Positions 57,773-64,000 of a stretch of DNA of 64,000 bases are shown in pieces; within the stretch, counting starts at the first letter, position 1, and every line of letters begins with the position of its first letter. Source of the stretch: Roseococcus sp. SDR (GTDB lineage Bacteria > Pseudomonadota > Alphaproteobacteria > Acetobacterales > Acetobacteraceae); NCBI RefSeq assembly GCF_019083995.1, contig NZ_JAHRCU010000002.1:1-64000 (forward strand), given 5' to 3'. The translations under genes were made by a program, and so were the position numbers. The notes beneath the pieces are model-generated. The model worked only from the letters and a program-made list of their open reading frames with translations. It made no database searches and was not told the DNA's origin.

Positions 57773-58555
57773 TCAGCGCAGCACCGCGATGTCGATGACC
57801 TCCGCGGCCGGCAGGCCGGTGACGGAGCCGCGGGCGGAGACCACGCCATCGGCCAGGTTCAGCGTGTGCAGCGCGCCGCCGGCCATCAGGAAGGCCGTGT
57901 TGTTCGTGCCCTCGGTCAGGATGTCGAAGGCGACGCCCGTGGGCAGCGGCGTCGAGACCGGCGCACGCGGGGCCTGCACGCCGTCATTGGGCGGCGCCTG
58001 GACGTTCAGCGCGTTTTGCAGCGTGTCGAGCGTGTAGAGCGTGGTCGTCGTCGCGCCTGCCACGCTGTTGATGTAGGCGCCGGCCACGATGCGCGGCGTG
58101 GTGCCGGAAAGCGGCCCCTCGCCATGCTTCAGCGTGCCGTCGCGCGCCACCTCGCCCGTGTCCACGTTCACGCGGAAATTCGTGCCGTTCATGCCCATCA
58201 ACCGCAGCCGGTCGGGCACCGGGTTGAAATCGGCCACCGCGCGGCCGCCGGATTCGAAGGGCGTGTTGAGGCGGCTCACCTCCGTCGCGCGGCCCGTGGC
58301 CGGGTCGAGCGTCACGATCTGCCCGCGCTCCGTCACGCCATAGAGGCGGCCATTGGCCGGGCGCTGATCGATCGCGATGACGCGTCCATCGGCGCCCGTG
58401 ATGCGCCGTGCGGCATCGGCGCGCCGCGTTTCGCTGTCCATCCGCACCAGCATGTTGTCGGCGGTCAGCGCCACCAGCGTCGTCGCCTGCGCGCCCGTCG
58501 AGGCAAGGAGGGCAGCGCCGGCCAGCAGCGCGCCGCGAAGGGTCTTCGTCATCAT
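57773..58555 (-). CDS. Secreted DUF4394 domain protein
   Basis: A 260-residue protein with a signal peptide (MTKTLRGALLAGAALLASTGAQA) and a beta-propeller-like body: TLVALTADNMLVRMD, RPANGRLYGVTERGQIVTLDPATG and NPVPDRLRLMGMNGTNFRVNVDTG are the repeating blade motifs of DUF4394. Two adjacent ATGs are available. DUF4394 proteins frequently accompany SigK/RskA-type ECF modules, as here, and are likely regulon members. A candidate ECF promoter lies 44 bases upstream. The function is unknown. Confidence 0.85.
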   Translation of the reverse strand: MMTKTLRGALLAGAALLASTGAQATTLVALTADNMLVRMDSETRRADAARRITGADGRVIAIDQRPANGRLYGVTERGQIVTLDPATGRATEVSRLNTPFESGGRAVADFNPVPDRLRLMGMNGTNFRVNVDTGEVARDGTLKHGEGPLSGTTPRIVAGAYINSVAGATTTTLYTLDTLQNALNVQAPPNDGVQAPRAPVSTPLPTGVAFDILTEGTNNTAFLMAGGALHTLNLADGVVSARGSVTGLPAAEVIDIAVLR

Positions 58556-58598
58556 CTTGGCTCCGTTCAGGACAAGGCGTCATCGCCTTGCTGCTTCC

Positions 58599-58626
58599 GT
58601 TACGGGCCGGCGGCGCGGCCGGATGC
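58599..58626 (-). promoter_or_regulatory. Candidate ECF-sigma promoter of the DUF4394 gene
   Basis: Read on the reverse strand, GCATCC (58626-58621) is followed after 16 bases by CGTAAC (58604-58599). The ATCC/CGTA-type pair resembles what I recall for promoters of the SigK-like ECF group. It stands in the only sizeable gap of this module, between the anti-sigma and DUF4394 genes, as expected for a separately induced target. Confidence 0.45.
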
Positions 58627-58650
58627 AGCGCCGTCACGAAAAAAATGCGT

Positions 58651-59316
58651 TCAGGAGCCGCGCGCCGCCGCCAATCGCCCGATGAAGAGGATCGGCCCCG
58701 TCGGCCGCCCGGTGGGCGAGCCGCCCGGCGGTTCCAGCGTGATCTCGATCAGCATCCCCGGCTCCGGCCGGATGCCGCGCGGCGTGACGCTCAGCCGCCC
58801 GCTCTCCGGCACCAGGCCGAGCGAAGTCGGCGCCGTCGCCCCCTGCGGCAAGGCCCAGAGCTGCATGACGCGCCCCGCCTCCACACCGCGCGGATTGACG
58901 GCGGCGAGGCGGATCTCGCCGCGCTCCGCCTCGACGAGGAAGGCGGACTGGTCCTGGCTCGTCAGCAGCACCGTCATCAGCGGCCCCGGCGTGGGCGGGC
59001 GCAGCAGGATGAAGGCGGCGAGCCCCGCGGCCACCGCGCTGGCACCCAGGCCGAAGACGGGCCAGGGGAAGCGCCAGCCGGCCCGCGCGGGTGCGGCGCC
59101 CGACAGCGTCGCCTCGATCCGTGCCCAGAGGCCGGGCGGCGGCGCTTCCGGCGGGGCCAGGGCCAGCAGCGGCGCCAGCCGCCGCTCCCACTCCGCGACC
59201 AGCGCGGCAAAGCCGGCATCGCCCACCATCAGCGCGCGCGCCGCCTCGGCCTCGCGCGCCTCCAGCGTGCCCAGCACATATTCGGCGGCGAGTTCGTCGC
59301 GTTCCTGCGGGCTCAT
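58651..59316 (-). CDS. RskA-like anti-sigma factor
   Basis: A 221-residue single-pass membrane protein. The cytosolic anti-sigma domain is residues 1-75 (SPQERDELAAEYVLGTLEAREAEAARAL). The helix is near 85-108 (PVFGLGASAVAAGLAAFILL). A periplasmic RskA/DUF-type domain contains VMQLWALPQGATAPTSLGLV and ends with the typical LFIGRL. It would hold the ECF sigma factor at the membrane until released by proteolysis. The ATG overlaps the sigma stop. Confidence 0.87.
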   Translation of the reverse strand: MSPQERDELAAEYVLGTLEAREAEAARALMVGDAGFAALVAEWERRLAPLLALAPPEAPPPGLWARIEATLSGAAPARAGWRFPWPVFGLGASAVAAGLAAFILLRPPTPGPLMTVLLTSQDQSAFLVEAERGEIRLAAVNPRGVEAGRVMQLWALPQGATAPTSLGLVPESGRLSVTPRGIRPEPGMLIEITLEPPGGSPTGRPTGPILFIGRLAAARGS

Positions 59317-59843
59317 GCCAGGCACTCCCGAAGGGCGAGAAGGCCGCGCCGGATCCAGGCCTTCACCGTGCCCAGCGGCAGCTCGAGCCGCGCCGCCACC
59401 TGGGGATGCGACAGACCGTGGACGAAGGCGAGCAGGATGCCCTGGCGGTTCTTCTCGGGCAGCCGTGCCAGGCATTCACGCAGCCGCGCCTGCTCCTCAC
59501 CCGTGGCGAGCGCATCGAGCTGCGCGGCGTCCACCGGCGTGTCGCCCAGCGCCGCGTCGTCGGTCGGGATCTCCCGGCCGCGCCGGCGCGCGATGTCGAG
59601 CGCGGCATGGCGGATCACGGAGCCGAGCCAGGCCTCCGCCGCACCGCGCGCCGGGTCGAACTGCGCGGCGTTGCGGGCGATCTTCACGAAGCCGTCATGC
59701 AACGCATCGGCCGCCGCGTCGCGGTCGCGCAGGATCGCCATGGCGACGCCGAAGAGCCGCACCGATTGCAGCTGGTAGAGCGCGTGCAGCGCCGCGCGGT
59801 CCCCGCGGGCGACGCGGGTGAGAAGGCCGGCCGCGTCGCTCAT
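59313..59843 (-). CDS. ECF sigma factor (SigK-like)
   Basis: A 176-residue ECF sigma factor. Region 2 covers residues 15-85 (ALYQLQSVRLFGVAMAILRDRDAAADALHDGFVKI), and region 4 covers 115-170, ending HPQVAARLELPLGTVKAWIRRGLLALRECL, the DNA-recognition helix for the -35 element. The cognate RskA-like factor is coupled downstream and a periplasmic protein gene upstream, both by ATGA. The signal that activates the system cannot be inferred. Confidence 0.9.
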   Translation of the reverse strand: MSDAAGLLTRVARGDRAALHALYQLQSVRLFGVAMAILRDRDAAADALHDGFVKIARNAAQFDPARGAAEAWLGSVIRHAALDIARRRGREIPTDDAALGDTPVDAAQLDALATGEEQARLRECLARLPEKNRQGILLAFVHGLSHPQVAARLELPLGTVKAWIRRGLLALRECLA

Positions 59844-60472
59844 CGCATCAATTGCTGCAGGCGGCCCAGCATGCCGCCGAGGTCGAGCCCCGGTTCAGGC
59901 GCGGCCGCCACGCTGCCCTGCGGCTGGCGCCGGCGCAGCCGCTCGATGGCGGCGGCGGTGTCCGTGAGGCGCAGCTCTGCGGGCTCGGTCGCGGCGTTGG
60001 TGTTGCTGCCCAGGCCCGACATGCGGACCAGGGCGCGTTCGGCCGTGGTGAGTTCCTGCGCGGCGCGGGCGGCATCGGCGCTGCGCGGCGCGCAGATCAG
60101 GCTGCGCCCTTCCAGGCCGCAGGGCATCTCCATCATCGCGTTGGTGCCCAGGCGAAGCTGCGCCGAACCCGCGACCGCGAGCAACCCGCGCGCGACGCTG
60201 TCGAGCGAGAGGTCCCGCGCGGTCACCGCAGGCACGGCGCGGCCGCCACGGTCCAGGATCTCGAAGCCGAGGCCGACGCCGACGCTCGGCCGCTCCACCC
60301 AGTCGCGATGGCGCAGGATGCAGGCGGTGCGGTCCGTCATGCGGTCGGTCACGCAGGAGAGTTGCCAGGGGCCGATCGCCTCGGGCGCGGGTTGCGCCGG
60401 TGCGGGCTGCGCGAGCGCGCCCAGGGGGGCGAGCAGGGGGGCGAGCAGGAAGACGATGGCAAGGCGGATCAT
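59840..60472 (-). CDS. Periplasmic protein, IalB-like, upstream of the sigma factor
   Basis: A 210-residue exported protein with signal peptide MIRLAIVFLLAPLLAPLGALAQ. The segment GPWQLSCVTDRMTDRTACILRHRDWVE (about residues 34-60) and the later MPCGLEGRSLICAP give two cysteine pairs, an arrangement resembling IalB (invasion-associated locus B) domains. It is the first gene of the sigma/anti-sigma operon and overlaps the sigma ATG. It might sense or modify the envelope state that the ECF system monitors. The IalB relation is tentative. Confidence 0.65.
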   Translation of the reverse strand: MIRLAIVFLLAPLLAPLGALAQPAPAQPAPEAIGPWQLSCVTDRMTDRTACILRHRDWVERPSVGVGLGFEILDRGGRAVPAVTARDLSLDSVARGLLAVAGSAQLRLGTNAMMEMPCGLEGRSLICAPRSADAARAAQELTTAERALVRMSGLGSNTNAATEPAELRLTDTAAAIERLRRRQPQGSVAAAPEPGLDLGGMLGRLQQLMR

Positions 60473-60508
60473 GACGGCTAACCTGTTCGACGAATGAAGG
60501 AGGACGGC

Positions 60509-61339
60509 ATGCGGAGCATCACCCTGCCTGATGGCAGCAGCGTGGCGGCCCTGGGCCAGGGCACCTGGCATATGGGGGAGCGGGCGGCGAACCGGAAGGC
60601 CGAGGTCAGGGCGCTGCGCACGGGGCTCGACCTCGGCCTCACGCTGATCGACACGGCCGAGATGTACGCCGAGGGCGGCGCCGAGGAGGTGGTGGGCGAG
60701 GCCATCGCCGGGCGGCGGGACGAGGTCTTCCTCGTCTCCAAGGTCTATCCGCACAACGCCTCGCGCCGCGGCCTGCCCCAGGCCTGCGAGCGCAGCCTGA
60801 CGCGGCTGGGCGTGGAATGCCTCGATCTCTACCTGCTGCATTGGCGCGGCTCCGTTCCTCTGGAGGATACGGTGGAGGCGATGGAACGGATGCGTGCCGC
60901 CGGAAAGATCGCGCGCTGGGGCGTCTCCAACCTCGATGTGGAGGATCTGGAGGAGTTGGGCCCGGCGCTGGCCGATTGCGCGACCGACCAGGTGCTGCTG
61001 AACCTCGAGCATCGCGGCCCGGAATATGACCTGCTGCCCTTCTGCGCCGCGCGCGGCATGCCGGTGATGGCCTATTCGCCGGTGGGCCAGGGCGGCGCCT
61101 TGCTGCGCCATCCGGGCCTCGTCGCCGTAGCCCGCACCCGCGGGGCGACGCCGGCGCAGGTGGCGCTGGCCTGGACGCTCAGCCGGCCGGGCGTGATCAG
61201 CATCCCCAAGGCCACTTCGCTCGCGCATCTGCGCGAGAATGCGGCGGCGCGCGAGATCACGCTGACGGCCGAGGAGCACGCGGCGCTGGATGCGGCCTTC
61301 CCGCCGCCGCGCCGCAAGCGCTCCTTGGCAATGCTCTAA
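60509..61339 (+). CDS. Aldo/keto reductase
   Basis: A 276-residue NADPH-dependent reductase with the TIM-barrel AKR fold. The catalytic tetrad is visible: Asp in LIDTAEMYAEGGAEEVVG with its Tyr, Lys in LVSKVYPHNASRR, and His in LYLLHWRGSVPL. GVSNLDVEDLEEL and SIPKATSLAHLRENA complete the cofactor site. AAGGAGG (60498-60504) sets the start at 60509 rather than 60494. It overlaps the BcsC-like stop by four bases. The physiological substrate is unknown. Confidence 0.9.
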   Translation: MRSITLPDGSSVAALGQGTWHMGERAANRKAEVRALRTGLDLGLTLIDTAEMYAEGGAEEVVGEAIAGRRDEVFLVSKVYPHNASRRGLPQACERSLTRLGVECLDLYLLHWRGSVPLEDTVEAMERMRAAGKIARWGVSNLDVEDLEELGPALADCATDQVLLNLEHRGPEYDLLPFCAARGMPVMAYSPVGQGGALLRHPGLVAVARTRGATPAQVALAWTLSRPGVISIPKATSLAHLRENAAAREITLTAEEHAALDAAFPPPRRKRSLAML

Positions 61340-64000
61340 AACCGGGACTGGAGCCGGATGAAGACCCGCGTCTCGTCCCAATCCGCCGCCTTGTCGTAGC
61401 GGAAACCGGCGCCGAGATTGATGCGCGGCGTGATGGCGTAGTCGAGGTCGGCCCGCACGCCGCCCACGAAATTCTGCTGGTTCTGCGCGGGGAACACCGT
61501 CAGCAGCGGGGCCGCGCCGCCGATGGTCGCCGCCCGCTGCACCAGCTGCGCCTGCAGGGCCGCGTTGTTGGCGAAGACCGGCGTGGCCTCCTGGCGGAAC
61601 ACGGCGTAGCCGGCGGTGGCGCCCAGCCGGTAGCTGAAATCGCCCGAGCGCCCGCGGTAATCCACCGGCACATTGAAGGCCGTATAGGCCTGCGGGCTGA
61701 AATACCCGCCGCTGCCATAGGTGAAGTGGCTCTGGTTCCGGTCATAGGCGAAATAGACGAGGTCGCTGCCGACGCTGAGTTCGCCATTCGGGCCCTGGAT
61801 GACCGGGTAGGAGAAGCCGGCGCCCGCCTCGATGCGGTTGTTGGAGGCGACGTTCTGCCCCTCGAACACAGAGTAGCCGCCGCCCGCATAGACATAGCCG
61901 GGCCCGAGCGGCAGCTCGAGCTGCCCGCGCCCGCCGGTGCGGACCACATTGCCCCAGTTCCGCCCCGTGAACGGGTCCCGCTGGCCGACCCAGGAGAGCA
62001 TGCTGTCCTCGACCGAGCGCCGCTCACCGGTCAGCCGCACGCGCGCCACGCCGATCTGCGGCGCGATCTCGAGGCCGCCCAGCATGGTCGAGGTCGGGAA
62101 GCCGATGGGCGAGGAGCCGACATCGAAGCGGAAGGAATCGCCGCGCCGGTAGGTCATGCCGAGTGCCACACCCGCCGCCGTGGTGCGCGAATTGATCAGC
62201 TGGTTCGCCAGCGCGCCGGTGCCGAAGCGCCGCTGCGTGTTGGTGTCGGTGCCAAGGCTGCCGGAATCGAGCGAGACGGCGGTGACATTGGCGGTGACGC
62301 GCCCGCCGATGACGGGCGGCGTGAACTCCGCCTCCACCGGCGCGCGCAGATCGAGCAGGCGCTCGAGGCCGGAGCTGCCGGAACGCTGCCGCAGCGTGCC
62401 GGCGAGGCTGGCGCGCGGCGCCGTGCGGTCCTCGAGCTGGGCCATCTGTTGGTTGATCTCGCGCGTCAGCCGGTCGGAGGGCTGCGGCGCGGCGCCGGGG
62501 ATGGCGGGCAGCGGCACGGCGGCACCGGGCCGCACGAAGGGGTTGGGCTGGCCGGGCGTGCCCTGGCCGATCCCTTGCGCCATGGCCGTGGGCACGCCGG
62601 CCGCGGTGCCCAGCTCGGCGCGGCGTTGCGCGGCGGCGACCTCCAGCGCGCGGCGGGCGCGATCATCCTGGTTGAAGGCGATGGCGACCCGCGCCTCCAG
62701 CAGGCTCATCCGGCTCTCGCGCGGGAAGATCTCCTGGCCCTCGGCCAGCAGCGCCTCGGCCCGCGCGCGCTGGCGCAGCGCGATGGCGGCGTCGATGGCG
62801 CCCTGGCGCGCGTCGAAATTGCGCGGGTTGCGGGCCAGCATGGCTTCCGCGATGCGCTGCGCCTCGCGCGGGTCGCGGGCGCCCTGGTAGAGCCGCGCCA
62901 AGGCGAGGTTGGCCTCGGTGTTCTCCGGGTCCCGCTCCAGGGTCGGGCGCAGGCGCTCGAAGGCCTGGGCCTGGTTGCCCTCGGCGTTCAGCCGGTCGGA
63001 GGCGCGCACCGCGATGCCCGCGCGCAACGAGGCGACATCGCGCCGCTGCTCCGCCGTGAGGTTGGGGACGGCGTCGATCTGGTCAGCCAGGCCCGCCGCC
63101 TCGCCGTCCAGGCCCGCGCCCAGCAGCGCGCCGGCGATGGCGAGCCTCGCCTGCGGGCCGGCGCTGCGGTTGGCCGCCTCGCCCACGCGCGCGGCCTCGG
63201 CCGCGCCGAAGCGGTCATTGGCGTCGCCGAAGGCGCGGATCACGGCGGCGGCGGTGGCGCCGGTCGGGTCCGGCCGGGCGGCGATGGTGAGCAGCTGGAC
63301 CCGCGCATCGGCCGTGCTCCGTCCCAGGCCCTGCGCCGCGCGCTGCACGTCGCGCTGGGTGCGGATGCGCGCCTGGAGCCGCGCCATGTCGGCGCTGCGG
63401 GAAGCGGGCGGAATGCGGTTCAGGTAGTTCTCGGCGTCAGCGATGCGGCCGCCCTCATCGGCGAAGAGCGCCGCGGCATACAGGCTGTCCGGCCGCGGAT
63501 CGCGGATCACCAGCTCTTCCAGCACGGCGCGGGCGGGGACGAGCTGGCCCTGGCGGCGCAGCGCGCGCGCGAGGTCGAGGGTGATCCAGGGATCGTTCGG
63601 CGCGCTGGTCAGCGCCTGGCGCAGCAGGGCCTCGGCCACGAAGGGGTCGGTGGTGCGGGCCGCATCGGCCCGCAGCTGGTTCGCCATGCTGTTGACGGGA
63701 ACGGCCCCGCGCTCGCCCGGGCGGGGCTGCGCATCGGCGATGCGCGGCAATTCGGCGAGGCGCCCCTGGGCACGCAGCGCCTGGGCCAGCCCCTCGCGCG
63801 CCGGCGCGAAGCCGGGGCGGCGGGCCAGCGCCGTGCGGAAGCGCTGCTCGGCGGCAGCCGCATCACCGCGCCGCAGCGCGATCTGGCCGAGGATGACCTC
63901 GATGTCGGTGCGGTCATCCACCTGGCGGCGGGCGGCGCTGCGCGCGATGGTGTCGGCAGCGTCGAGGTCGTTGCGCCGCAGCGCCGCGCGTGCCTCGGCC
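61336..64000 (-). CDS. BcsC-like cellulose synthase subunit, 3' part
   Basis: At least 888 codons are present; the frame is open through base 64000, so the N-terminus is outside the window. The first 550 or so residues are TPR repeats (for example AAAAEQRFRTALARRPGFAPA, ANLALARLYQGARDPREAQRIA), followed by a linker. The C-terminal 300 residues start LRAPVEAEFTPPVIGGRV and form the BcsC-type outer-membrane beta-barrel, ending DETRVFIRLQSRF with a terminal Phe. BcsC exports cellulose through the outer membrane. The BcsA-like gene is 46 kb away, so the remaining bcs genes are probably upstream, beyond 64000. Confidence 0.88.
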   Translation of the reverse strand, partial: AEARAALRRNDLDAADTIARSAARRQVDDRTDIEVILGQIALRRGDAAAAEQRFRTALARRPGFAPAREGLAQALRAQGRLAELPRIADAQPRPGERGAVPVNSMANQLRADAARTTDPFVAEALLRQALTSAPNDPWITLDLARALRRQGQLVPARAVLEELVIRDPRPDSLYAAALFADEGGRIADAENYLNRIPPASRSADMARLQARIRTQRDVQRAAQGLGRSTADARVQLLTIAARPDPTGATAAAVIRAFGDANDRFGAAEAARVGEAANRSAGPQARLAIAGALLGAGLDGEAAGLADQIDAVPNLTAEQRRDVASLRAGIAVRASDRLNAEGNQAQAFERLRPTLERDPENTEANLALARLYQGARDPREAQRIAEAMLARNPRNFDARQGAIDAAIALRQRARAEALLAEGQEIFPRESRMSLLEARVAIAFNQDDRARRALEVAAAQRRAELGTAAGVPTAMAQGIGQGTPGQPNPFVRPGAAVPLPAIPGAAPQPSDRLTREINQQMAQLEDRTAPRASLAGTLRQRSGSSGLERLLDLRAPVEAEFTPPVIGGRVTANVTAVSLDSGSLGTDTNTQRRFGTGALANQLINSRTTAAGVALGMTYRRGDSFRFDVGSSPIGFPTSTMLGGLEIAPQIGVARVRLTGERRSVEDSMLSWVGQRDPFTGRNWGNVVRTGGRGQLELPLGPGYVYAGGGYSVFEGQNVASNNRIEAGAGFSYPVIQGPNGELSVGSDLVYFAYDRNQSHFTYGSGGYFSPQAYTAFNVPVDYRGRSGDFSYRLGATAGYAVFRQEATPVFANNAALQAQLVQRAATIGGAAPLLTVFPAQNQQNFVGGVRADLDYAITPRINLGAGFRYDKAADWDETRVFIRLQSRF

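Noticed and set aside
61336-64000. BcsC-like gene starting at the GTG at 63921
   Set aside because: The TPR-like reading frame continues without a stop through base 64000 (residues such as AALRRNDLDAADTIARSAARR), so the start is outside the window.

Overview
The window is GC-rich throughout (about 70% or more by eye). Genes are packed with 4-base ATGA/GTGA or 5-base TGATG stop-start overlaps. Family content (Bug-type binding proteins, TRAP and AzlCD transporters, DUF1194/DUF952/DUF1203, a BcsC-like protein, many acyl-CoA enzymes) points to an alphaproteobacterium, most likely an Acetobacteraceae/Roseomonas-like member of the Rhodospirillales. That placement is an inference from gene content and composition; no rRNA or tRNA was found.

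Layout. 1-3.6 kb (+): a peptidoglycan-binding/lytic transglycosylase-like protein, a DUF1194 protein, a GNAT enzyme, and a 2-keto-3-deoxygluconate module (KDPG-type aldolase plus KDG kinase). 3.6-11.1 kb (-): a six-subunit membrane complex resembling hydrogenase-4/formate hydrogenlyase whose large subunit lacks the nickel-binding cysteines, with a glyoxalase-fold gene inserted in the operon. 11.3-13.3 kb (+): TRAP permeases DctQ and DctM. 13.3-17.6 kb (-): a BcsA-like PilZ glycosyltransferase and a very long proline-rich HlyD-type partner.

17.8-33.1 kb: a phage-derived region. An S24-type repressor faces a promoter carrying an alphaproteobacterial SOS box (GTTC-N7-GTTC). A morphogenesis operon follows in T7-like order: portal, scaffold, capsid, tail tube A and B, an internal-protein-like gene, tail fibre, putative small terminase, large terminase, then a lower-GC cargo pair and lysis genes. 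No integrase, replication gene or phage polymerase is present. The genes share the host's base composition, so a domesticated podovirus or gene-transfer-agent-like element is a serious possibility.

33.2-45 kb: housekeeping and transport genes (DUF952, EamA, PyrD, a HAD hydrolase, AzlCD), a LysR-controlled acyl-CoA dehydrogenase/hydratase/MFS operon, and a reverse-strand group of Hsp33, lipoprotein, RidA and Bug protein. 45-51 kb: a MarR regulator with a 31-codon coupled membrane peptide, divergent from a NicX-like ring-cleavage dioxygenase, an alpha/beta hydrolase, an acyl-CoA dehydrogenase and an acyl-CoA ligase; a ketopantoate reductase-like gene converges on them. 51.1-56.3 kb (+): a MacAB-type efflux operon with an unusual MIO-family ammonia-lyase-like gene between MacA and MacB. 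56.3-61.3 kb: DUF1203, a secreted cyclase-family protein, a DUF4394/anti-sigma/ECF-sigma module with an upstream periplasmic protein, and an aldo-keto reductase. 61.3-64 kb (-): the 3' part of a BcsC-like TPR/beta-barrel gene running off the end.

The strongest candidates for undescribed biology are the integrase-less T7-like module under SOS control, the MIO enzyme with altered catalytic residues inside an efflux operon, the nickel-less hydrogenase-like complex, and the NicX-centred acyl-CoA cluster.
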